This document shows positions 54,118 to 64,000 of a DNA stretch of 64,000 bases, piece after piece. Origin of the DNA: Cacajao melanocephalus. Its lineage: Eukaryota; Chordata; Mammalia; Primates; Pitheciidae. The stretch spans positions 176,252-240,251 of the forward strand of contig CAUYLG010041348.1 in NCBI GenBank assembly GCA_963573385.1, given 5' to 3'. The notes below the pieces were generated by a model, which was not told the origin of the DNA, made no database searches, and was given only the letters and a program-made list of their open reading frames with translations. Made by a program: the position numbers and the translations under genes. Position 1 is the stretch's first letter, and each line of letters starts with the position of its first letter.

Positions 54118-54273
54118 TTTTGAGACAGGGTCTCACCCTGTCACCCAGGCTGGAGTACGGTGGTATAATCTTGGCTCACTCCAACCTCTGCCTCCCAGGT
54201 TCAAGCGATTCTCCTGCCTCAGCCTCCTGAGTAGCTGGGACTACAGGCGTGTGTCACCACGCCTGGCTAATTT
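54118..54273 (-). mobile_element. Alu, heavily 5'-truncated
   Basis: About 155 bp, the right arm only: GAGACAGGGTCTCACCC to CCTGGCTAATTT. A 15-bp target duplication with one mismatch lies at 54103-54117 (GTATACATATTTTTA) and 54274-54288, so it inserted in this short form. Confidence 0.92.
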
Positions 54274-54288
54274 GGATACATATTTTTA

Positions 54289-54944
54289 AAACATTCTTGG
54301 TTTACTCTTTACAATTTTTGAAATTAAAAATCCTTTTTTCTATTTATAGCTGCTTTATCATTCATCTGGCTTTTCCATGACACCACCCAAGTGGCTGGAT
54401 ATTACAAGAGAACTTCAGATTCATGACCAAAAATCTTAAGTGGGCACTCAGCACTGCCCAGCAAAGCTACCACTGATTCCTAATAAGATCTTTCTTTTTG
54501 CCTATCACTATTTCATAACTTCTCTTCACTCCTTAAACTCATCAGCAACTCACTCCTCCCACTCAGATAAGCTGACCACATAATTCATTGAGGTTTAGAA
54601 GATATCAGATAGAAACCCCTCATCTTCTCCCTACCAAATCTAGAAATCTGCCTTCCTTGGGACCCATGTTTTCTGTCTCCTATTGGAGGCCAGCTCCCCT
54701 CCTACCATGTTCCTCCTCACATTTTATATACCTCATACCTCCTCATATCTCACAGCTTCTGCATTTGTGCCCTCTCTCTTGCATCATCAGCAACTCTCCA
54801 GGGGGCTATCCATGTCAGCATACATGCATACTGTGACATTGCCCATCTTTAAAATCATAATAATAAGCTTCAGGAAACAGCTTTTCCCAGACCCTTCTCT
54901 ATCCCTTCTGTTTACCTGCATGGTTAACTTTTTCAAAAGAGAAG
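54289..54944. other. Intron-like sequence, possibly L2-derived in part
   Basis: The right part (54560-54940) has a cytosine-rich, L2-like feel but I cannot align it confidently. Confidence 0.35.
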
Positions 54945-55135
54945 TTTACATTTCTTCCCTACCTCCTCTATAGTATGTACCACTCTCTGAAATTATGTTG
55001 TTTAGTAATTTTTGTGTCACTTACCCCCAATAGAAGGTCAGCTCCAGGAAGGCAAAGCAAGGACGTCATCTCTCCTGTTTGCCACTCTGTCCCCTATGAC
55101 AGCAGGTGGCACAAGTATCTACTCAGTGTGTGAGC
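54945..55135 (+). mobile_element. L2 3' end
   Basis: CTCTGAAATTATGTTGTTTAG, AGAAGGTCAGCTCCAGGAAGGC, TCTCCTGTTTGCCACTCTGTCCCC, GTATCTACTCAGTGTGTGAG: the ordered 3' end of an L2 LINE. Confidence 0.7.
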
Positions 55136-55334
55136 AAAAGAGGCACAACTGACCTGGTAAAATAGCTTTTGATTTTTAAAAATTTCTAACAAGAGAATCC
55201 ATTTTTATTATTTTTTTAATTACACACCATTTTTTGCTACACTTAAGAGTTGAAAAAATTATGAAGAACATATTAATGATTGAATTTTTCCCTGTGTTAC
55301 ATTTCATTCTTTCATAAGTATGACTTAATATTGG

Positions 55335-55540
55335 CAGTCCTGCTCATGGACTATGGCATCAGACTGCTTTGAGTCGAATTGCAGCTGTTTCACTTTTTGC
55401 TGTGTGACCTCCAGCAGGTTTCCTAATCTCTCTGTTTCTTCATTTGTAATGTGGATAATAGTAGTTCCTACCTCATGCATTTGCTTTGTGTTCCAAGTGA
55501 GATAATATGTAAAATGCTAAACTTAGTACTTGTCTTGGGA
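55335..55540 (+). mobile_element. MIR, nearly full length
   Basis: GGCATCAGACTGCTTTGAGTCGAATTGCAGC, CTGTGTGACCTCCAGCAGGTTTCC, CTTCATTTGTAATGTGGATAATAG, GAGATAATATGTAAAATGC cover the whole MIR in order. It is the best preserved MIR of the window. Confidence 0.85.
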
Positions 55541-55718
55541 GTAAACTCAATGAAAAATAATAATAATTATTATAGCTCCTCCAATTTATAATATTTGACT
55601 TTGATTTGGTCTCTATAACATTTTTGTTCAAATTACTGTTATCTCCTAGGGTATATGGGCTGTTAATATGATGATTAAACTGTTCTTGGTATTATATGTG
55701 GTATGTATTTGTTTGTTT
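55541..55718. other. AT-rich spacer
   Basis: Nothing recognised. Confidence 0.3.
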
Positions 55719-56013
55719 ATTTTTAAGAGACAAGAGTCTCATTCTGTCACCCAGGCTGGAGTGCAGTGGTATAATTTCCAACTCACTGCAGCCTGAGCCT
55801 CCAGGGCTCAAGCAGTCCTTCCACTTTAGCCTCTCAAGTAGCTGCGACCACCGGCACACACCAGCCTGCCAGGCTAATTTTTAAAAATTTTCTGTAGAGA
55901 CAAACAGAGTTTCACTATGTTGCCCAGGCTGGTCTCAAACTCATGGGCTAAAGTGACCCTCCCACCACCTCCCAAAGTGCTGGGATTACAGGCGGGAGCC
56001 ACCATGCCCAGCC
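55719..56013 (-). mobile_element. AluJ-type, full length
   Basis: AAGAGACAAGAGTCTCATTCTG, GCAGCCTGAGCCTCCAGGGC, an AATTTTTAAAAATTTTCTG linker, end CACCATGCCCAGCC. Confidence 0.9.
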
Positions 56014-56599
56014 AATAAATCATTTTGATCACTTGATAAAATATTTTTATTTCAAGCCAAGTCCTGTTCTTTGTTTGTTTGGTTTTCTCAGATGTGAGGT
56101 TCTTTCTTCATGTTTTTCCACAGTAAGTTTTCTTATTTCTGGAAATGGAGCTTTAAAAACATCCAATATATCATCAACAGATTTTTTTTTTGAAGTAGCT
56201 GTAAGACAGTGTTCTTTTTACCTACTAGCTAGCTGGGAAGGTAAATATATGTAGCAGTACAAAGTATATTCTGAGGACCACATTAAAAATATAGACAGGC
56301 TCTGTAGAAGTTCAGAGTAGGGAGAGTCATGTACTTCTAACCTTAAGGCATTCCTACAACTTTTCTGCATATTAGTCTGTTTTAGCTTATTCTCTTATTA
56401 TTTGTCTTGGTTTTTATTTTGAAAGTTTGCTTAATAATCATGGGAATGTTTTAGATTTTAAAATACAAAATACACAAGCTAAAAGTGAGAGCAGTTTTTA
56501 GTTGTAGAAATTGTTTCTTGAAGTAATTGACTTAGCATTTGCTCTGCCTCTTTTCTTACCTAGGTAGGTAGTAGAGACTCCTTCAATTATCTGAGCAAT
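56014..56599. other. AT-rich intron-like sequence
   Basis: Nothing recognised. Confidence 0.4.
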
Positions 56600-56950
56600 T
56601 CAAACCTCAGAATGTAGTGTTGGGTAAATCGAGGGTTCTAAAAGAATACCAGATGGTTTGAAAGGAATCGTGAGCATTCCAACTAGTGCAGTCCTTTGAA
56701 AGCCAGCTGGCAGAGCCTCCTCTGCTCTGGAGGTAGGAACCAGACACTTTGTTCCATGCCAGCTGGCCCAGGAGTAGCTGGCCAGTGGCCTTGCTTTTGG
56801 CTGGCCACTCTTGGGAAAGCCGCCCTGGGCTCTCCATGTGCCCTAAGGATAGTCTATATCAGAGAGTTGCATCAGCCCTCCTTTGGAGGGCTCCAGCCGC
56901 AGGGAGTTGGAGAAAGCCTGCAGTGATAAGGGAAAGGAAACTACTTTTTA
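56600..56950. other. Locally GC-rich patch
   Basis: A 350-bp GC-rich island in AT-rich surroundings without being CpG-rich. It carries repeated GCTGGC/GCCAGC words (GCCAGCTGGCAG at 56701, GCCAGCTGGCCC at 56758, GCTGGCCAGTGGCC at 56778, GGCTGGCCAC at 56798). No repeat family recognised; regulatory element or old exon are both open. Confidence 0.45.
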
Positions 56951-57246
56951 GGTAACATTACGAGTGAACCTCATGTTACAAATTTGCTCTGGAAAAGTTT
57001 AATTTAATTTGAATTTTTATGGATTCAGTGTTGTTAGGTGTATTAAAGTTGCTTACTACTAAATGAACTGTAGTGAATCTTTTTATGTTGTTAATAACTT
57101 CAGGTTGCCTGCTTTCAAAGTTCCTGTTTTTATCTGTCAACTTCTTTTAAATTGAGGTTTGCCTGTTCCTTTTGTCTTCATCTGCTAAAGTTTTGGTCAT
57201 TTGAGTTAGGAAAATTTTTCCATCTTTTTGTAAAGCTTGCTCCTGT
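56951..57246. other. AT-rich intron-like sequence
   Basis: Nothing recognised. Confidence 0.35.
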
Positions 57247-57263
57247 ATAAATCATGGACTTCT

Positions 57264-57519
57264 TTTTTTTCTTTTTCTTTTTCTTTTTTGAGATGGAGTC
57301 TTGCTCTGTCGCCCAGGCTGGAGTACAGTGGTGCTTTCTCGGCTCACTGGGATCAAGCGATTCTCCTGCCTCAGCCTCCCAAGTAGCTAGGATTACAGGC
57401 ATGTGCCACCATACTCAGCTAATTGGCCAGGCTGGTCTCAAACTTCTGACCTCAAGTGATCTACCCATCTCGGCCTCCCAGAGTGCTGGGATTACAGACG
57501 TGAGCCACCGCGCCTGGCC
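57264..57519 (-). mobile_element. Alu with two internal deletions
   Basis: C-interrupted T-run, GAGATGGAGTCTTGC, missing the GCAACCTCCGCC block and the whole linker plus ACCATGTT. Ends CGCGCCTGGCC. A 17-bp target duplication lies at 57247-57263 and 57520-57536 with two mismatches. Confidence 0.93.
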
Positions 57520-57523
57520 ATAA

Positions 57524-57874
<351 letters not shown>

Positions 57875-58644
57875 ACCTGTCTCTCATTTTCATGGTACTT
57901 ATGTTTTCCCAATTAGACAGGTGCTTGTATCAGATACGGTTCTTCGCTTCCTTTAGCAAATTTAATGTAATAATTGTTTAACTGACAGCAAAAGAAGTAC
58001 AAATATATTGCAAGAATAATGAGCATTCAGTTCATTTGTTGACAGTATTTATTGAATTCTCAAAATTAATAGCTTCCCTGCTATCAATATGCTTTATGTT
58101 GCCCTAATTTTTTTTTCAGATTTTGAGATTGACTGGTGCTGCAGTGTCTGTTAAGTTTGTTAAGTTCAGCTCGACGAACCAAAAAAAAAAAATTATAGCT
58201 ATCTGTATCTCTTTATTGTTCCTTCCCACATCTGAGCATGTGAAATTATGCTTGGTGATATAAATTTGAAATACAACCTAGATATTATATCTAAATAGTC
58301 TCTTTATCTTGGACTGAATGAAAAAAGGTGGCAGATAATGAAACATCAAATTATGAGCTAATGTAGTTTGTGGGAAATGGGTGGAAAGGGAAATCAAAGG
58401 TGTAGGCTTTCATTCCTTTAGCATGAAAGAAATTGCAAAACTTCAGAGTGTGTTGGAAATCTCATGCATGGCTATAACTAAATAAAGGTTTTTTACTCAA
58501 ACTTGTTGATTATCTCTGTAAACAGGGAAGACGGAATTTTCAGGGTAGTAAGATTTTCTTCTTAATTCACAGAACAATATATCAGTATCCAGGGACAATA
58601 TTGTACTCAGAAAGTCATCTTTCATATTAGTTAACCTATACTAA
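57875..58644. other. AT-rich intron-like sequence
   Basis: No repeat or exon recognised. An 11-A run is at about 58181-58191. Confidence 0.4.
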
Positions 58645-58815
58645 AAAGCTTTTATGCCAGTAGCTTTAAATATATTGCCTATTTACTGCTTACAGCAATT
58701 CTCAAAGAGTTGTTTTATGGATGACAAATTAAAGATCAAAGAAGTAACCCGTTCAGATTTACAAGTTCAGGGTCCATGTTTGAACTGAGGCCTTCATCCT
58801 CTAGAGCCCACCACC
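58645..58815 (-). mobile_element. MIR fragment
   Basis: TTACTGCTTACAGCAATTCTC, TTTTATGGATGACAAATTAAAGATC, AAGAAGTAACCCGTTCAGATTTAC, TTTGAACTGAGGCC on the reverse strand. Confidence 0.7.
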
Positions 58816-59020
58816 TGTCACAGTGGATGTTATCAACTTTTCACAAGAACGTAGTCTCTTTACTGTTCAGATATTATCCTGTACTGGCACTTCTGGAGGG
58901 CTATTGATAAAGGAAGTGCAGAGATCTTTGCAGAGAAAAGCTGGAGAGTAAGAAGGGATACTGATGTTCCTGCAGAACTACTGCAGTATATAAAAATGAC
59001 TTGTCAGAATCAGATGGAGC
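58816..59020. other. Short unassigned sequence
   Basis: Nothing recognised. Confidence 0.3.
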
Positions 59021-59024
59021 AAAG

Positions 59025-59472
59025 GGGATTTATTAGTTTCCTAACATTGCTGTAACACAATTACTATAAACTTAGTGGCTTAAAACAACACAAATTTATT
59101 CTTTCACAGTTCCGGAGGTAGAAGCTCAAAATTGAGGTGTCAGCAAGGCTGCTGCACTCCCTCCAAAGACCCTAGAGGAGAATCCTTCCTTGCCTCCTCC
59201 AGGTTTTGGTGATTCCACACATTCCAATCTCTGCTTCTGTCTTCCCATGACCCTCTCTTTCTCTCTCACAAAGACGTTTGCCATTGGATTTAGAATCCAT
59301 TCAAATAAACTAAAATGCTGTCATCTCCAGATCCTTAAATTATATCTGCAAAGATCCCCCGCCTTTTTTTTTTTTTCTTAAATAAAGTCAGTTCAAATAA
59401 AGTCACATTCACAGGTTCCTGGTGTTAAGAAGTGGACATATCTTTTTGAGGGCCACCATTCAACCCACTAAA
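59025..59472 (-). mobile_element. MLT1-type (MaLR) solo LTR
   Basis: TTATTAGTTTCCTAACATTGCTG, GTGGCTTAAAACAACACAAATTTATTC, TCCTTCCTTGCCTCCTCCAG, CACATTCACAGGTTCCTGG, TTCAACCCACTAAA: essentially full length in reverse orientation, with a T-run inserted near 59362. Confidence 0.8.
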
Positions 59473-59559
59473 GAGAATAAGATTTTTCGTTGGTAATATT
59501 TTCACTTTGACTACCGTGTCACACAGAATCTGAGATTAGACAAGTATTCAGTAGACCAC

Positions 59560-60150
<591 letters not shown>

Positions 60151-60177
60151 ATCTATAAGAATGCTATAAGAGTTTCT

Positions 60178-60417
60178 GGCTGGGCGCAGTGGCTCATGCC
60201 TGCAATCCCAGCACTGACCAACATGGCAAAATCCTGACTCTACTAACAATTACAAAAATTAGCCAGGTGTGGTGGCACATGCCTATAATCCCAGCTACAT
60301 GGGAGGCTGAGTCAGGAGAATCTCTTGAACTCAGGAGGCAGAGGTTGCAATGAGCCAAGATTGCGCTATTTTACTCCAGCCTGGAAGACAGAGAGAGACT
60401 CTGTCTCAAAAAAAAAA
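60178..60417 (+). mobile_element. Alu with a 55-bp left-arm deletion
   Basis: GGCTGGGCGCAGTGGC start, then AATCCCAGCACTGACCAACATGG, joining the head of the left arm to its end. AAGAGTTTCT before and AAAAGTTTCT after bracket it. Confidence 0.92.
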
Positions 60418-60424
60418 GTTTCTA

Positions 60425-60545
60425 ACAGGGGCCTTCAAAACAATAATAAAACCATTTGAAAGAAATATGTAGATTTTCTTTAAAAACAGATTTTCAGAGG
60501 GGTCCATAACCCTAAGAAAGGTTAACAACTACTGCTCTATTAGAA
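60425..60545 (+). mobile_element. DNA transposon end, hAT-like
   Basis: AGGGGTCCATAACCCTAAGAAAGGTTAACAACTACTG resembles the right end of the hAT-like family seen at 6.8 kb. Confidence 0.4.
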
Positions 60546-60747
60546 ATAAAATGTTTTATGCTTTGAAGATGTTTCTGGAAAACTATTGATTTTATGTTTT
60601 GTTTACTTTGAACTGCTTGGAAGATAATTTGAAAATTGACCTCCAAAGAAACTTAGTCAGCACTGTCTGTGGAATACATTGTGAATGTTGCATATTAAAA
60701 GTTAAAATACTATTTTAGAAGGGTTGTGAAGGAACCCCTGGATTCTT
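60546..60747. other. AT-rich spacer
   Basis: Nothing recognised. Confidence 0.3.
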
Positions 60748-60764
60748 AGAAAATGATTACATAA

Positions 60765-61440
<676 letters not shown>

Positions 61441-61544
61441 TAAACAATTCAAGATGAGATTTGAATTAAAAAAAAAAAAGGACATTGTCTTAGAGAACCA
61501 GGATGCTATTCTCACACCTAATAAAATCAACAGTTACTTCTTGG

Positions 61545-62060
61545 CATCATCTAATAGCTAAACTTTGTTCAGCTTGCCAGATTGTCTGAAGAATATCTTT
61601 TGTAGAGATGGTTTGTTCACCCTGGGATTCAGAGTCCAGAGATCACATTTGGTCATTTTGTGTCTTATGTCTGTTTTGATCTAGGGCAGTTTCTCCTTCC
61701 CATTTTATTTTGTGTAATGGACTCATTGTAGGACTTGGTCAGTTATTCTGTGGAATTTCTCACATTTGGGATTTGTCTGCTTGCTTCTTTGTGGTTAGTT
61801 TATTGCTCTATTCTCTATATTTCCTATAAATGGAAATTAGCTCTAGAGATTTGATTAAAATCAAATTTAGGTTTTTTGGGAAAAATAGTTACTAGGTACG
61901 TAATATTGCATCATATTCAAAGGCCCATAGTGTCTGGCTACTCCACTTCTGGTGTTGCTAAAAGACTCCAATGATGCTCATGTCAATGTAAGTTATTTCT
62001 TCTGTGATGGCAAAATGGTGTTTTTCTTATTCTGTCATCTCTTCCGCATTTACTTGCAGG
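61545..62060 (-). mobile_element. Old LINE fragment (L1M-like)
   Basis: TGTCTGAAGAATATCTTTTG, GTGGAATTTCTCACATTTGGG, CTATATTTCCTATAAATGGAAATTAGC, CCATAGTGTCTGGCTACTCC, GTTGCTAAAAGACTCC match a common old LINE segment on the reverse strand. Confidence 0.5.
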
Positions 62061-63654
62061 AATTCCATAAAGAAGACCTTTTCCTTATCAACTAGGGCTG
62101 TTTGGAGTTACTCTGAAATACAGTTTGTATGAGAGACTGCCAAGTAATTTTATACTGTTGTATCCTTCATAAAAGATAATGTGTTTTAATCAGAGTAAAA
62201 GGAATTGAGTTAATTGAATTGAGAATTTATATTTTGTTTTAATGAGGGTTACAATGAAATTCTGAGTACTGAAGCAAAATGAAAAAGATTACTCTTCTGT
62301 TATAACTGAGATATGGACTATAGTACCTCTGAAAATTAAAAGTAGGGATATATGGAAGGCTTTTATAGACTAGAATCAAGCAGTGGAGAAGAAAGAGTAG
62401 TAGATTAGCATAAAAAGTGAGGGAATTACCAGGGTTGCCTTGGCCTACCCCCACCTCCATAAAATGCAACCAAATGTTTAATTCATTCATTCTTAAACTA
62501 GTGTCTCTGGCAGGAAAAATACCAGTAAGTTCGTAGATAGGTCCTCCATCTGGAATCAAAGGCAAATGATAAAGAAACACTGCAAACATACATTATTTTA
62601 AAATTTATTTCCTTGTAAGATGAAAAGGAAAATTGTGATGATCTTTTCTAGACCTGTTTGCTTCTTAAGACAATATTTTTAGAGAGCTAAACTTTTGATC
62701 TAGAGCTATTTTGCTTACAAAGAATAATACTGTTCCCTTCCTTATCCTATCTCTGCAATTAGGAGAATTTGATTTTTTTTGTAGTATTCAAGAACCTTAT
62801 TTGCCCATTTCTTATAATTTGTCAGAAATATCACTTAGTGATTCCAAATTCTTAATTACCCTAGGACTTACACTGTTGAGGCCTGCTAGTTTGAATACAA
62901 TCAGATCTTTTAGTGTCTCTTTAGTTGTTTCTTTAACCCATTTTAATTTGGCTTTAAATCTTTTGAGCAGAAGGAGCTTGACCAGTCAGATCTGTGGGAC
63001 ATATATCATCTGAACAGGCAGAAATGAAAACTACAGGACAGGCTTTGCCGTTTTTATGTTTTATAATATAATTCTTTCTCTCCAGCGATTACTGAGTTTT
63101 TCATGTGTGCATGTCCCTAAAATATTTTCAGTGTTTTTGTGAAATTGCATGTAGACCAAAGAAATGGAAGTTGAGTATTATAGAATTAATGCCTAAGTTT
63201 TTGTAAAGGCAGAGAGAATTCTTCATTGAATATCATTCTTTTTATTTCACTTGTACTTTATAGGGGATTGTCCCTTGATCGCCATTTCTGATAACACCTT
63301 TTGTTTAACTTCACGTCTTCACATTCCTATGCAGTTAAATTACTGAATATGTAATGCCGAGTAAAGCCTTACTTATTTGTCCTGCTGCATTTTACCTTAA
63401 GTCAGTTTGTTTTTAGTCATCTCCTGAACTCATATATCCTGGGGAAAGTTACCTTACTATCAGATGAAAAATTTAAAAAATTGGTGTTCTTGGCCTAATA
63501 ACCATCTCTAGACAACCTCTAATCATAATATTTCAGAAGGCCATTAAAAGTATGTGCTAGTGTGATTTCTCTATAAGGGAACCCTTGCTGTGTTTACTCA
63601 TTATGTTGTTTACTTAAAAATGACATCACTGTGGGTCTTCTCTGAGCAATAAAT
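62061..63654. other. AT-rich intron-like sequence
   Basis: About 1.6 kb with no repeat, exon or RNA gene recognised. The 116-codon minus frame at 62239-62589 and the 100-codon plus frame at 62711-63013 have no family content. Confidence 0.4.
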
Positions 63655-63800
63655 TAAATTATTAATAATTTATAATTATAAACTATAAACAATATAAACA
63701 ATATAAACAAATATAAACAAAAAAACAATATAAACAAAATAAACAATTATAAACTATAAACAATATAAACAATAAATTAAATTATATAAAAAAAAATAAA
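63655..63800 (+). repeat. AT-rich tandem array with ATAAACA units
   Basis: Built from AATATAAACA-type units. A longer block, ATTATAAACTATAAACAATA, appears twice (about 63673 and 63744). ATAAACA occurs about eight times within about 110 bp. Confidence 0.85.
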
Positions 63801-63814
63801 AGAATGCCATTGTA

Positions 63815-63932
63815 GGCCAGGCGCGGTGGCTCACACATGTAATCCCTGTACTTGGGGAGGCCGAGATCACGCCATTGCACTCCAGCCTGGGCAAAAGAAC
63901 AAAACTCCGTCTCAAAAACAAACAAACAAAAA
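63815..63932 (+). mobile_element. Alu reduced to its two ends
   Basis: The head GGCCAGGCGCGGTGGC to GGGAGGCCGAG is joined directly to ATCACGCCATTGCACTCC and a CAAACAAA-type tail. About 170 bases of the middle are missing, with the junction in GGCCGAG|ATCACGCC where short homology would allow slippage. Confidence 0.9.
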
Positions 63933-63934
63933 AC

Positions 63935-64000
63935 ATGAATAAACCTCAAAAACTAAAAGAAGCCAGACACAAAGACCATATGTTGTATGAAATGCCAATA
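63935..64000 (+). mobile_element. L1M 3' fragment, runs off the window
   Basis: AATAAACCTCAAAAACTAAAAGAAGCCAGACAC, CATATGTTGTATGAAATGCC: the L1M 3' tail; its end lies beyond 64000. Confidence 0.6.

Overview
This is primate, almost certainly human, nuclear DNA. The decisive evidence is about 46 full or partial Alu elements (roughly 29 plus, 17 minus). Several carry AluS/AluY-type sequence and target-site duplications that can be read by eye. They sit among older L1, MIR, L2, MaLR/ERVL LTR and hAT/Tigger relics. There is no bacterial, phage or plasmid content, no operon and no CRISPR array. No open reading frame is convincing as a protein-coding gene. The long frames are either inside repeats (translated Alu antisense and similar) or arise from stop-codon scarcity in the GC-rich island.

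Layout. 1-48.4 kb is gene-free as far as I can see. It holds old repeats (MIR, MER5A-like, hAT, MLT1-type LTRs) at 1-7 kb and 13-30 kb. A large ancient L1 on the plus strand, cut into seven pieces by six Alus, spans about 32.2-36.6 kb. A dense Alu cluster covers 36.7-42.1 kb, and there are several purine-rich microsatellites grown from Alu tails. Non-repetitive stretches of 0.5-2 kb lie at 4.0-5.5, 14.7-16.0, 18.3-18.8, 20.2-21.7, 27.5-28.9, 42.6-44.2, 45-47 and 47.3-48.6 kb.

48.65-49.45 kb is a strong CpG island and the one clear gene-regulatory region. It has GC boxes, a perfect NRF1-type site (48721-48733), a 16-bp GC palindrome, no TATA box, and on the plus strand a good splice donor (A|GTAAGTG at 49004/49005). 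I read it as a TATA-less housekeeping-type promoter with a non-coding first exon ending at 49004, and 49005-64000 as the start of a long first intron. The gene cannot be named from this window because no coding exon is present. About 200 bp upstream of the island lies a nearly perfect 40-bp inverted repeat (48412-48451) that matches no repeat family I recognise.

49.5-64 kb is AT-rich intron-like sequence. It carries mostly minus-strand Alus at 52-58 kb, an L2 end and a well-preserved MIR at 55 kb, a local GC-rich patch at 56.6-56.95 kb, an MLT1-like LTR at 59 kb, and an AT-rich repeat with many ATAAACA units at 63.65-63.8 kb.

I found no evidence for a new multi-gene system. The most unusual items are the 40-bp palindrome beside the promoter, five copies of an LTR-like repeat that I could not assign to a family, scattered pieces of another unassigned ancient repeat, and a left-half Alu with its own target-site duplication nested in the duplication of another Alu. 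Repeat family names come from recalled consensus sequences, not from a database search; boundaries are good to about 10 bp where a duplication is given and to a few tens of bp elsewhere.
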